In this document: one piece after another, positions 8,390-15,718 of the stretch
Position numbering within the stretch: the first letter of the stretch is position 1
Layout of the letters: the number at the start of each line of letters is the position of its first letter
From: Verrucomicrobiota bacterium
GTDB taxonomy: Bacteria > Verrucomicrobiota > Verrucomicrobiia > Chthoniobacterales > UBA10450
DNA length: 33,005 nucleotides
Direction of reading: 5' to 3'
NCBI GenBank assembly: GCA_003218475.1
Contig: QHNR01000048.1
Coordinates: forward strand, 1-33,005
Translations under genes and position numbers: made by a program
The notes under the pieces: generated by a model
Database searches by the model: none
The model's input: the letters and a program-made list of their open reading frames with translations, nothing else
What the model was told of the DNA's origin: nothing

Positions 8390-8861
8390 ATGCGGAATTC
8401 AGCAAGTCTCGCTGATTTGGAATCGCTCGACGCGATCATCGCGGCGACGTACGACGTGATCTCCGGACCTGCCGGCAAGAAGCGCGACTGGGACCGTGAG
8501 CGTTCACTATTTATTTCCGGCGCACGCCTCATTCCCAACCGCCGTCGAAGCCGGCAGAAACGACGATGTCGATCTTGCGCCGCAGATCCTCGACATCGAG
8601 GGTTACATCGCACGTGTCGAACCGCTCATCGAGAGACAGGGTTTCTACGAAAAGGAAATCGCCCGGCGCGTCGAACAATTCGGGCAGATTGCGCACGTTT
8701 GGAGCGCATACGAATCGCGTCACGACCCGAGCGACGCTGAGCCATTTATGCGCGGAATTAACAGCATCCAGCTTTTCAATGACGGCAGTCGTTGGTGGAT
8801 TGTGAGCATTTATTGGCAGCACGAAAGCGCGCTCCACCCGCTCCCCGACAAGTATCTTTAA
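8390..8861 (+). pseudogene. SnoaL/NTF2-like small protein, one frameshift
   Basis: ATG at 8390, 7 bp after the oxidoreductase stop, opens MRNSASLADLESLDAIIAAT and continues to RDWDRERSLFISGARLIP near 8539. The protein then continues in the next frame: TAVEAGRNDDVDLAPQILDI, EGYIARVEPLIERQGFYEKE, and RGINSIQLFNDGSRWWIVSI with a stop at 8861. The join fits one extra base in the CCCAACCGCC stretch. The repaired protein is about 156 aa, matching a common NTF2-like (SnoaL/DUF4440 type) family whose members fold as small cone-shaped barrels and bind or convert small ligands. The second half alone could start at 8496 but would lack the first helices. Pseudogene or indel error. Confidence 0.72.
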
Positions 8862-9055
8862 GGTTGTGCCTTCTTTACGGGCGCGTGGTCTTTGTTGATT
8901 AGGACGGCCTGCTGCGGATGCGTGTCGCGGTAGCATTTCGTTGCCAAACCGAGCACGAACGCCGCGAGGACAAATACGGCTACTCGCTTTTCCGTAGGAG
9001 TGAGGCGGAATCTCTGCCTCACTTCATCGAAGCTGAAGCGCCGGACCTTTTTCAA
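8858..9055 (-). CDS. Small single-TM protein (copy 1)
   Basis: A 65-aa protein: basic N-terminus (MKKVRRFSFDEVRQRFRLTP), then one hydrophobic helix (KRVAVFVLAAFVLGLATKC), then a short polar tail. I do not recognise a named family. A second, frameshifted copy lies at 13214-13461 on the same strand, with close match from RQRFRLTPTEKRVAVFVLAA through CYRDTH. Conservation of the protein sequence in both copies supports it being a real gene. It lies 156 bp downstream of the transglutaminase gene, separated by a nested palindrome, so it may be co-transcribed with it or have its own promoter. Its stop overlaps the end of the convergent SnoaL-like locus. Confidence 0.65.
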   Translation of the reverse strand: MKKVRRFSFDEVRQRFRLTPTEKRVAVFVLAAFVLGLATKCYRDTHPQQAVLINKDHAPVKKAQP

Positions 9056-9170
9056 CTCGCGAACGTTTTCAAGATCAATTCTGAGATTGACCCGTGTGCC
9101 GCGGCTGAACCAGAACCGAGCGCCCGTAACGCAGCGATGAAGGGCCCGGAGACAATAAGGCTAGGCACTC

Positions 9171-9204
9171 GCGCTGCGATGTGTCGCCGCGGCGAGCGCA
9201 GCGC
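9171..9204. repeat. Nested GC-rich palindrome
   Basis: Outer arms GCGCTGCG (9171-9178) and CGCAGCGC (9197-9204) are perfect complements, and the centre TCGCCGCGGCGA (9184-9195) is itself a perfect palindrome. There is no T-run on either side, so it is not a canonical terminator. It sits just beyond the stop of the transglutaminase gene. Confidence 0.6.
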
Positions 9205-9211
9205 GCCGTGG

Positions 9212-11239
9212 TTACCTGTGGGCGGTAACCGCATCAATTTCCTTTGCGAATTTATCGAGGCTAATCGCGGTAGGTCCGGGCGCATAACGCAAGGCGATGT
9301 ACGTTTCGGTGATCTGGCGAACACACTCGGACGCGTTAGGCAATGATTGGGCCGCCCGTTTTGCGAAATCCGATGGGCCCTCCCACGGATCGCGTTGCAC
9401 CCCGATGCGGGCAAGCTTCTGACAGTAGCGTTCATACAACGCCTGAATCCGATCGGCGCGAGGGCGCGTCTGCAATTGCATCCAGCCAGCGTAAATGATT
9501 AGCAGCGCAGAGACAACGATCAGCACCTGCATGACGAGCGGGAAAGGTCCGCTATTGGTTAGTCCCAGCGAAGTGAGCAACACGTCTTGGACGTCGGCGT
9601 CGAAAGCCAGGACGCGAGTATCCCACTGATAGTTGAGCGCCTCCCAGATCAACCGAATCTGGTTGACGAGAGGCAACCGCGCCAACTGCGTCACGAATGC
9701 GGTCCGGCCAGTTGCCATTTCCCCGGAAGCGATGCGGCCGGCTAAAAACGAGCTGAGATCCAGACTCGCTCGGTCGGGGGCAACTGCGGTGGTTGGATCG
9801 ATTCGCGTCCATCCGTTCTCTGGAATCCAGACTTCGCACCAGGCATGGGTGTCGGCCTGGCGCACGAGAAAGAATCCGCCCAAGTCATTGTATTCGCCGC
9901 CCAGATAACCGACCACAACCCGCGCCGGAATTCCAGCCAGCCGCATCAGAGTAGCGAAACTGGCAGCGTAATGTTCGCAAAAGCCCGTTCGACGACGAAA
10001 AAGAAATTCGTCCAGATCGTTCTTGTTGTATTCGCCAGGTGACAATGAATAGCGGAATCCTTGCGTCCGAAAAAACTGGAGGGCGCTAGCCACGGTCGCC
10101 CGAGGCCCGGAATTTCGTGCGGCCAAGGAGCCTGCCAACTCGCGCACCGCGGGACTAATGGATGCGGGTAGCTGAAGCGCTTCCCGGCGTTCGCGGGCAC
10201 CGAGTTCCTTTCCTATCGGGTCAGTTGATGAGAGCACTTCATACCGTCGCGATTTTCGAATCGGCTGAACGCTGTACAGATAATTGCCGCGCGCGAGCAT
10301 TGCGCCGGAAGGGATTCCAAAGGGCCGATCTAGCGCAAACATCCACCGGGCCCCATGCGGTGCGATGGTAATTCGCTGGCGAATTGCCTTGTCGCTGGCG
10401 GGATATTGCCGAGACGAATCGGAAATGGACGCTGGCGCATAAGGCGCTCGCCATTCCAAGCCTTCGCAATGCCACATGACCAGCCCCCGCCAATACATTG
10501 GCCCGGCAGGCCTGGTCCTGCGGTCGGGAAACTCCGCGCGAAAAGCAATATCGGAAGAATTCGCAAGCATTTCGATACCGCCGGGAGAAAGCCGATCGGA
10601 AAAACCGGTCATCGCCGCGTGAAGGTCGCCGATCCGAAACTGGAAACCTGTATTGATTCGCGGAAACAGGAGGAACAATAAAACAACAACTGGCGCGGCC
10701 TGAGCCACCAGTTTCAAGGTCGTCGCCAGCGGCAGCCAGAAAGCACCAGGTGATGATCCACGATGAAACTGAACCAGCGCCGCAATCAGTAATGCGAACG
10801 CGACAAAGAGACAGAACGCGATCGCAAGGTCCTGCGAAAGGAGAAAGCCGCAAAGACAAAGCACCCACGCCATCGTCACCATCACTTGAAACTCACGCGC
10901 CGTGTGGGCTTCGAGAATCTTCAGCGATACCAGAACGGTCAGAAGCGATACGGCAGGCTCAATGCCTTTGAGAGTATTGTAGCTGAGAAAGATTGCACCG
11001 AGCGTCAGAGCCATGAGAATCAGTTTCAAACTAGTCGAGCGAAGCCGGTAACCTCTTGGCTCCATCCAGAATTTCAGCACGAGCGCGAAAAGAAAAAGAA
11101 ACGGCACCCAGCTTGCGAGCGTGCCAAGCAGCGCGGGAAGTGTGAACAGCAGCGCGGCGGCGAGCCAAAGCAGCGGCCGGCGTGGGATAGTGGTATCTCT
11201 CCACTGCTGTGTGCGTCTGCTGTTCCTGCTGTTGCTCAT
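9212..11239 (-). CDS. TgpA-like membrane transglutaminase
   Basis: The chosen start is ATG at 11239, preceded by a strong GGAAGGAG site and overlapping the stop of the DUF58 gene (ATGA); a longer frame from 11377 exists but is unlikely. The product is 675 aa. Residues about 20-195 hold several transmembrane helices (DUF3488 part). A periplasmic transglutaminase core follows, with the papain-like triad Cys421 in RRTGFCEHYAASF, His465 in ADTHAWCEVW and Asp481 in WTRIDPTT. A further helix (PLVMQVLIVVSALLIIYAGW) leads to a cytoplasmic tail. This is the TgpA architecture, an inner-membrane enzyme with periplasmic catalytic domain. With MoxR and DUF58 it forms the standard three-gene operon, whose role is thought to lie in envelope protein maturation. 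All key residues are present. Confidence 0.95.
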   Translation of the reverse strand: MSNSRNSRRTQQWRDTTIPRRPLLWLAAALLFTLPALLGTLASWVPFLFLFALVLKFWMEPRGYRLRSTSLKLILMALTLGAIFLSYNTLKGIEPAVSLLTVLVSLKILEAHTAREFQVMVTMAWVLCLCGFLLSQDLAIAFCLFVAFALLIAALVQFHRGSSPGAFWLPLATTLKLVAQAAPVVVLLFLLFPRINTGFQFRIGDLHAAMTGFSDRLSPGGIEMLANSSDIAFRAEFPDRRTRPAGPMYWRGLVMWHCEGLEWRAPYAPASISDSSRQYPASDKAIRQRITIAPHGARWMFALDRPFGIPSGAMLARGNYLYSVQPIRKSRRYEVLSSTDPIGKELGARERREALQLPASISPAVRELAGSLAARNSGPRATVASALQFFRTQGFRYSLSPGEYNKNDLDEFLFRRRTGFCEHYAASFATLMRLAGIPARVVVGYLGGEYNDLGGFFLVRQADTHAWCEVWIPENGWTRIDPTTAVAPDRASLDLSSFLAGRIASGEMATGRTAFVTQLARLPLVNQIRLIWEALNYQWDTRVLAFDADVQDVLLTSLGLTNSGPFPLVMQVLIVVSALLIIYAGWMQLQTRPRADRIQALYERYCQKLARIGVQRDPWEGPSDFAKRAAQSLPNASECVRQITETYIALRYAPGPTAISLDKFAKEIDAVTAHR

Positions 11240-12138
11240 GCTCCTTCCTTGCCCGGGAACAAACTCAAGGCGCGCAGGCATCGGTGAAAATGCGCCTCTC
11301 CAACAGCGGGCGCGATCTCTGTGTTTGGCAAACGTAAACTGTAGGGCCGTCGCACGCGTTCGGCTTCGATCACCCACAGCGCAAGTTGCGACAGTCTTTC
11401 TTCAGCGCCGTGAAAACGTAGTGCAGAAAAATCGAGGTGCACGGAGCCTTCCGCTTCGGCCGCAAATTGTTTTGTCATGAGTGGCTGTCCGCGCGCCACG
11501 GCTCTCCAATCGATGTGACGTTGCGATTCGCCCGGCACATACGCACGGACACCTGCAAAGTCATCGCCTTCTGCAAGCTCCGTTTGTGGCCGGCTGTGCG
11601 GTGAACGCGCACGATGCATCGGGAGCCGGGGATCGCCCGACGGCTTTGGATATACCAGGTAAGTTTGCGAAGAGCCAAATTTTTTCAAAACGCGAACGAA
11701 ACCGAGCGGATAAGTACTCGTTAGCCGAAGCGTTGCGATCCGGTGTTCGCCCCGCTGCTTCGCTGGGAATCGGAGCGTTACACGAGCGGCCTTGCCGGCT
11801 GGAATGCAATCAACGTGTTTGCGCTTGCCGCCTCGACCCGGCACCACCAATTGGATTCCGCGACGCGTGGCACGCGAACAATTCATGATCTCGACCGGCA
11901 GGGAAACCTCCTGACCTGCAAACGCCGGCTTCGCAGATTCCGGCGCTATGGTCACATCTGCCAGATTGAGCAGCGTGTGCGGGATTGAAACCAGAAACAC
12001 CGCGGTTAGCGCAAACAGCAGCAGATAAACGGCCGGGCTATTTTGGCTCGATGCGGCGTACCACATCGCGCCCAGCACAAACAGCAGCCCCGCAAAACTC
12101 GCAGTCGGGTAAAGCAGCGGAAATTTTCCTGCTTTCAC
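11236..12138 (-). CDS. DUF58 domain protein
   Basis: A 300-aa protein. Two hydrophobic helices lie at about 10-30 and 35-57. A beta-rich region follows, and the DUF58 signature EGDDFAGVRAYVPGESQRHI and then DWRAVARGQPLMTKQF lies near residues 190-225. The DUF58 C-terminus usually resembles a vWA fold. Proteins of this family partner with MoxR ATPases. The start (12138) overlaps the MoxR stop by ATGA, and its own stop overlaps the transglutaminase start by ATGA, so the three are translationally coupled in the order MoxR, DUF58, transglutaminase. The reaction is unknown; a role as adaptor or substrate presenter for MoxR is the usual proposal. Confidence 0.94.
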   Translation of the reverse strand: MKAGKFPLLYPTASFAGLLFVLGAMWYAASSQNSPAVYLLLFALTAVFLVSIPHTLLNLADVTIAPESAKPAFAGQEVSLPVEIMNCSRATRRGIQLVVPGRGGKRKHVDCIPAGKAARVTLRFPAKQRGEHRIATLRLTSTYPLGFVRVLKKFGSSQTYLVYPKPSGDPRLPMHRARSPHSRPQTELAEGDDFAGVRAYVPGESQRHIDWRAVARGQPLMTKQFAAEAEGSVHLDFSALRFHGAEERLSQLALWVIEAERVRRPYSLRLPNTEIAPAVGEAHFHRCLRALSLFPGKEGA

Positions 12139-13094
12139 GGGACAGGAACGCTGTGCAGCAGATTATCAGCGAGTGTGCGTCCGCTTTGTCCGGGTTGCTC
12201 GATATCGTGCCCGAGCCGATGCCCCATCACTGTGATACCGATCGCTTGAATATCCTCGGGCAAAACCATGTCGCGGCCGTTCATTAGTGCCCATGCCTGG
12301 GAGGCGTGCAACAGGGCCAAACCGGCACGTGGCGACAAACCAGGGTTGTGACGCTGTCGCGACGCATCGAGTAAATCCTGCAAATAGTCGAGCAGCGCCG
12401 CCGAAGCGTGCACCTTTCGCACGTTATCCTGGATCTCTATCAGGGTTCGTGGGCTGATGACGGGCTTCAGTTCCTTCAACATCTCGCGCCGATCCATCCC
12501 TAAAAGCATGGCGCGCTCGCTAGCCCGCTCCGGCACACCCAGCTCGATCCGCATGAGAAAACGGTCCAACTGCGATTCAGGCAATGGAAAGGTGCCCACG
12601 GCAGTTTGCGGATTCTGCGTTGCGACTACAAAAAACGGCTCGGGCAGCTCGTAGGTCACGCCGTCGATCGAGATGTGGTGTTCTTCCATCGCTTCCAGAA
12701 GCGCGCTTTGTGTTTTTGGCGTCGCCCGGTTTACCTCGTCGATCAGCACCACTTGCGAAAAAAGTGGACCACGATGAAAAACGAACCGCTGCTCATCGCG
12801 GTCGAAGATGGAGTTGCCGAGAATGTCGGCAGGTAACAGATCGCTGGTAAATTGGATGCGTTGAAAGGCGAGGGCGAGGGAGCGTGCCAACGCCTGGGAG
12901 AGCGTGGTCTTGCCCACGCCCGGTATGTCTTCGATCAGCAGGTGGCCGCGCGCGAGCAGACACGCGACGGCGAGCTTCACCGCGTGGTTCTTTCCTACAA
13001 TCACCTCGCAAATCTGCTTTACGAACGCGTCAACATCGTCCGTCACGCTCGAATCATCTGCAGGAATAATGGGCTGCGCAAACATCGTTTCCAT
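12135..13094 (-). CDS. MoxR family AAA+ ATPase
   Basis: A 319-aa AAA+ protein of normal length. Walker A is PGVGKTT at 58-64, Walker B is VVLIDE at 115-120, and sensor 1 is ATQNP with Asn161. The MoxR-typical segment NRATPKTQSALLEAMEEHHI follows Walker B. A C-terminal helical lid includes SPRAGLALLHASQAWALMNG. MoxR ATPases act as chaperone-like remodelers, often of metalloenzymes or envelope complexes. It is the first gene of the coupled operon with DUF58 and the TgpA-like transglutaminase. No obvious promoter could be fixed in the 120 bp upstream, which is AT-richer and carries short imperfect repeats around GATCAATGAATGATAATCAG. Confidence 0.96.
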   Translation of the reverse strand: METMFAQPIIPADDSSVTDDVDAFVKQICEVIVGKNHAVKLAVACLLARGHLLIEDIPGVGKTTLSQALARSLALAFQRIQFTSDLLPADILGNSIFDRDEQRFVFHRGPLFSQVVLIDEVNRATPKTQSALLEAMEEHHISIDGVTYELPEPFFVVATQNPQTAVGTFPLPESQLDRFLMRIELGVPERASERAMLLGMDRREMLKELKPVISPRTLIEIQDNVRKVHASAALLDYLQDLLDASRQRHNPGLSPRAGLALLHASQAWALMNGRDMVLPEDIQAIGITVMGHRLGHDIEQPGQSGRTLADNLLHSVPVP

Positions 13095-13213
13095 TTGGGG
13101 GTTCAGGAGATCAGCTGCTGAATTTAAGGCCTAACGGAGAAGAGAATATGATCAATGAATGATAATCAGTGAAGCATAATGTCACGTTACAGCGTGGAAC
13201 GCTGATTACTGAA

Positions 13214-13461
13214 TCACCGATCACTTAACTCGGTCGTCGGCTTTGGGGAGACGCGTTTGGCCTTTGTCGCCGTTACGGAGCTTGCTTGCTCTATTTTCCA
13301 AGTCGCCGGGGTAGGGGAGAAATGCGTGTCGCGATAGCATTTCGTGCTAAGCCAAGCACAACGGCTGCAAGAACAAAAACGGCTACTCGCTTTTCTGTTG
13401 GAGTGAGGCGGAATCTTTGTCTCGCTTCACCGAATTTGAAACGCCAGTTGTTCTTAACCAC
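13214..13461 (-). pseudogene. Small single-TM protein (copy 2), one-base deletion
   Basis: From GTG at 13461 the frame reads VVKNNWRFKFGEARQRFRLT and continues through KRVAVFVLAAVVLGLA, closely matching copy 1 at 8858-9055. Copy 1 then has GCA ACG AAA TGC, while here GC ACG AAA TGC is seen: one A is missing. With that base restored, the frame continues TKCYRDTHFSPTPATWKIEQ and on to a stop at 13214-13216. Unrepaired, the frame drifts into ARNAIATRIS and ends at about 13291. The two copies lie in the same orientation on either side of the MoxR operon. The start region overlaps a dispersed repeat (13456-13521), so the GTG start is uncertain. Confidence 0.55.
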
Positions 13462-13521
13462 GAATGAACACCCGCCTTCGCACGAGGCTATGGCGAGGCA
13501 GGCGAATAAACACAAATAAAG
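13456..13521. repeat. Dispersed repeat R1 interrupted by GC-rich repeat R2
   Basis: AACCACGAATGAACAC (13456-13471) and CGAATAAACACAAATAAAG (13503-13521) are two halves of one A-rich motif seen again at 13913 and 14060. Between them lies a 31-bp GC-rich block (13472-13502, starting CCGCCTTCGC and containing GGCTATGGCG) that resembles the block inserted in the oxidoreductase remnant at 6721-6751. This reads as one repeat inserted into another. Confidence 0.5.
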
Positions 13522-13544
13522 AACTTGCTCCCAAATGATGCGAG

Positions 13545-13901
13545 TTAATCCGAATGATTTTTCGTCGGCGCTTGTTGCTTTTGCGGTGGTCGAATCGAAA
13601 CGGATCGATAATGGCCCTTGACGTGGAAGTCGTAGAACTGTGCCTTTGACGCGGCCGACATCAGGTCGCGATAAACCGCAGGCGGCACCCCGAGATAACG
13701 ATAAACAGCGCCATTTACGAATTCGATTTCGAGACTGTGCCGGCGTTTGCTGTAGCCAATCTTTGCGATTGCCGTCGATTGAACCGGCTGCCGCGGGATG
13801 CGAGAAACGACATGATTCGGTGCCGCTGACGGTTCCGCGCAATACGCCGACGGGATGGCTTCGAGCATTGCAACGAAGACTGCGAGCGAAACGCGTAGCA
13901 T
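13545..13901 (-). CDS. Secreted KTSC domain protein
   Basis: A 118-aa protein with a signal peptide (MLRVSLAVFVAMLEAIPSAY, cleavage near CAEPS). Residues about 42-103 match the KTSC domain: STAIAKIGYSKRRHSLEIEF, NGAVYRYLGVPPAVYRDL, and a closing SAASKAQFYDFHVKGHYRSV. KTSC is a short alpha/beta module also found fused to lysyl-tRNA synthetase-like and other proteins; its function is not settled. An exported stand-alone version suggests a role in the periplasm. A dispersed repeat begins 12 bp upstream of the start, so the promoter must lie within or beyond it. The C-terminus is basic and glutamine-rich (RPPQKQQAPTKNHSD). Confidence 0.88.
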   Translation of the reverse strand: MLRVSLAVFVAMLEAIPSAYCAEPSAAPNHVVSRIPRQPVQSTAIAKIGYSKRRHSLEIEFVNGAVYRYLGVPPAVYRDLMSAASKAQFYDFHVKGHYRSVSIRPPQKQQAPTKNHSD

Positions 13902-13912
13902 GGCGGCAATCT

Positions 13913-14089
13913 AACCACGAATGAACACGAATGGACACGAATTCAAAAGCAATCTGCTTCTACTCGCAAGCTCAACGGCTGGTACTACAGAACGCAAGCC
14001 AATCCGTAGAGCCAAGGCGTGTTTAGCCGCTTGTTTGTGAAACAACAACTTCTCATCATTAGTGTCTATTCGCGTTCATTGGTGGTTAA
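13913..14089. repeat. Element bounded by inverted copies of repeat R1
   Basis: AACCACGAATGAACACGAAT and ten more bases (13913-13942) recur in inverted orientation at 14060-14089 (reading AACCACCAATGAACGCGAAT on the minus strand). They bound about 117 bp with no open frame I can support. The arms reach to within 12 bp of the KTSC start and 1 bp of the LolA stop. The arrangement resembles a small non-autonomous element, but no target duplication could be identified. Confidence 0.5.
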
Positions 14090-14090
14090 C

Positions 14091-14744
14091 TCATCGCCCG
14101 AGAGGCGTGGTGACTTCTGTGCCCGATGGTGGCTTAAAGTCGAAACTCGACGCAGGAACCGGCGCACGCGTTTGGTTCGAATACGTCGTCACGATTCGAT
14201 CGCCGTTCGGCAGCAGCATATCGGTGCGTTCGACACGCAAGTTTTCGTTGATATGCAAATCAAGCTTTTGAAACGCTCGCTTCATCGAACCCGTCCGCGG
14301 CAACAGTGTCAGCTCATATCCTTTGTCGCTCTTTATCGCAGTGATTTGGAACGTGTTTTCGATGTTCTCCAGATTTAATGCGGAATTGATGGCAGCGACG
14401 GTGGAATCCAGCGGCGAACCTTTGCCCAGTGGATAACGCTCCGCCGATTTAAAGTTTGGATAGTAAATCCAGAGCTGACGGCCATCGCTGACCGTGACAC
14501 TGGGCGAATTGCCTTTGACTTCGCGCCGGAATTTGTTCGGCGGCTGGAACCAAATCGTGCCCGAGCTCAGGATCGGCTTCTTCATCAGCCGAAGCACTCT
14601 TTGTTCCTGAAAATCGGCCTGCGTGCTCCGGTTCTGTCGAACTCCTGCGAGAAGATTCTTGAGATCAACCTCGGGAAGCGGCGCTGTTTTCGCAGTAGAT
14701 GTCAACGTGACAAAGGCCAGCACCGCAAACACGAATGCGCGCAT
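14091..14744 (-). CDS. lolA: Outer-membrane lipoprotein carrier protein LolA
   Basis: A 217-aa exported protein: signal peptide MRAFVFAVLAFVTLTSTAKT, then the LolA fold. Matching signs are NRSTQADFQEQRVLRLMKKP (first strand with the typical F-x-Q), GTIWFQPPNKFRREVKGNSP, DGRQLWIYYPNFKSAERYPL, and a C-terminal strand SSFDFKPPSGTEVTTPLGR. LolA shuttles lipoproteins through the periplasm from the inner membrane to the outer-membrane acceptor LolB. A LolB-like lipoprotein is encoded at 24278 in the same window, though not adjacent. LolA homologues also occur beside MMPL exporters in polyene pigment clusters, so a dedicated rather than housekeeping role is possible. The gene is flanked downstream by a dispersed repeat. 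Confidence 0.9.
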   Translation of the reverse strand: MRAFVFAVLAFVTLTSTAKTAPLPEVDLKNLLAGVRQNRSTQADFQEQRVLRLMKKPILSSGTIWFQPPNKFRREVKGNSPSVTVSDGRQLWIYYPNFKSAERYPLGKGSPLDSTVAAINSALNLENIENTFQITAIKSDKGYELTLLPRTGSMKRAFQKLDLHINENLRVERTDMLLPNGDRIVTTYSNQTRAPVPASSFDFKPPSGTEVTTPLGR

Positions 14745-14884
14745 GCCATGATGTTATGCCGTCAGATCGAATTCTCAAAGCATGCGAAGATCTGTGTTCG
14801 CTGAACGGCGAGCGCACGTCCTTGCCGGGACAACTCCGAGTAAGCGGCAGACAAGGATGCGTGCGCTCCCCAATATCGGTTCGC

Positions 14885-15436
14885 TTAAGGTTGGTCCTCA
14901 GTGATGATGCCGAAAAGGCCGTGCTCTTCGTCTGCGATTCCAGCGGCGAAGAAAACTCCTCCAGCCTGCGCAGGGAGAAGATCCCACAAGCCATCAAACT
15001 GGAGCGGTGTGCCATCGAGGCGCATGAGCGTCTCGATAAAAGTCTCAGGAGTGGTCGGATCGTAAACGTTAATGAGTCCATCCCCGAAATTACCGACCCA
15101 AAGTTCGTCTTCCACGACAGTGAGTCCCCATGGAGCGTTCAGGTTGCCATTTGAGACCAAGCGTCTGAGGAAGTTGCCGCTGGTGTCAAACACATTGATG
15201 AAGCCACAGCCGGGACAGGCAACGTCATCCTCCCTTTTGGGATCCTGCTTGGCGTAGGTCACAAAAATTTCACCGTTGAAATTGCGGATGCCGAATGGCC
15301 CATAACCAGCCGGAAGGTTTGGATCGGTGAAGCCGTTCGGAGTAACCTGCTGAAAATTTTCGTCGAAGGTTGCGACCTTCCCGTTATGAAAATCTGTCAC
15401 ATACAGGAAATTGTGATCATTGGCGACGCCTAGCGT
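14885..15436 (-). pseudogene. TIGR03118 family protein, 5' end lost
   Basis: The frame contains LGVANDHNFLYVTDFHNGKV, GFTDPNLPAGYGPFGIRNFN, EDDVACPGCGFINVFDTSGN, NAPWGLTVVEDELWVGNFGD and FAAGIADEEHGLFGIITEDQ, aligning with the C-terminal half of the intact TIGR03118 gene upstream on the same strand. Homology starts abruptly near 15435, where an upstream TAA closes the frame and sequence with no similarity takes over. About the first half of the expected protein, including the signal peptide, is missing. The adjacent 15439-15703 segment looks like foreign sequence brought in at the break. The remaining open frame from Met at 15400 (171 aa) is unlikely to be exported or functional. Confidence 0.8.
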
Positions 15437-15438
15437 TT

Positions 15439-15678
15439 ATGTGGGGCATGCAAGGTGGATTCTTGCATTATGAAGGTGCACCCGGTTTTATCCCTACGCC
15501 CGATGTCACGCCGGGCGCACTTGACGCCCTTGCAAGTAATCATCTTCTTCATATTCGGACTGAGCCGGGCGATAAATTCGGCGCAAGATACTGCACGCTG
15601 AGCGGCGAAGCCTATGAGGCTGTTGATTCCAATTTCGCCGCTCCGGACTGTTTCGCATTGACGTCCGAACCGCTCTGA
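15439..15678 (+). CDS. 79-aa ORF, probably the 3' end of an unknown gene
   Basis: ATG at 15439 opens MWGMQGGFLHYEGAPGFIPT and the frame ends LTSEPL-TGA at 15678, inside the left arm of a perfect 15-bp hairpin. The middle (ALDALASNHLLHIRTEPGDK, then ARYCTLSGEAYEAVDSNFAA) has the rhythm of a C-terminal winged-helix segment, but I do not recognise it. There is no ribosome site before 15439 and the segment abuts a truncated gene, so I think it is a gene fragment with its terminator rather than a complete gene. Amino-acid composition looks protein-like, and the opposite strand shows no better frame. Confidence 0.4.
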   Translation: MWGMQGGFLHYEGAPGFIPTPDVTPGALDALASNHLLHIRTEPGDKFGARYCTLSGEAYEAVDSNFAAPDCFALTSEPL

Positions 15679-15703
15679 ATCGCAAAAGTTCAGAGCGGTT
15701 CGG
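15665..15703. terminator. Perfect 15-bp hairpin between convergent frames
   Basis: Left arm CCGAACCGCTCTGAA (15665-15679) and right arm TTCAGAGCGGTTCGG (15689-15703) are exact complements with a 9-base loop. It lies at the end of the plus-strand 79-aa frame and 16 bp after the stop of the minus-strand TIGR03118 gene, so it could end transcripts from both sides. No clear T-run follows on either strand, so a Rho-independent mechanism is uncertain. Confidence 0.55.
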
Positions 15704-15718
15704 GATCATCGTTAACAA

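Noticed and set aside
13291-13938. 215-aa minus-strand ORF beginning MSIRVHSWLD
   Set aside because: It starts in the dispersed R1 repeat, runs antiphase through the KTSC gene, and only its end contains the real small TM protein sequence.
13456-14089. Possible CRISPR-like array from repeated AACCACGAATGAACAC
   Set aside because: Only three copies, irregular spacing and mixed orientation; no cas genes.
14735-15154. Plus-strand ORF opposite LolA start and the truncated TIGR03118 gene
   Set aside because: Its first part (MPSDRILKACEDLCSLNGER) looks protein-like and could be a gene fragment divergent from lolA, but most of the frame is antisense to the well-supported TIGR03118 remnant, so it is not listed as a gene.
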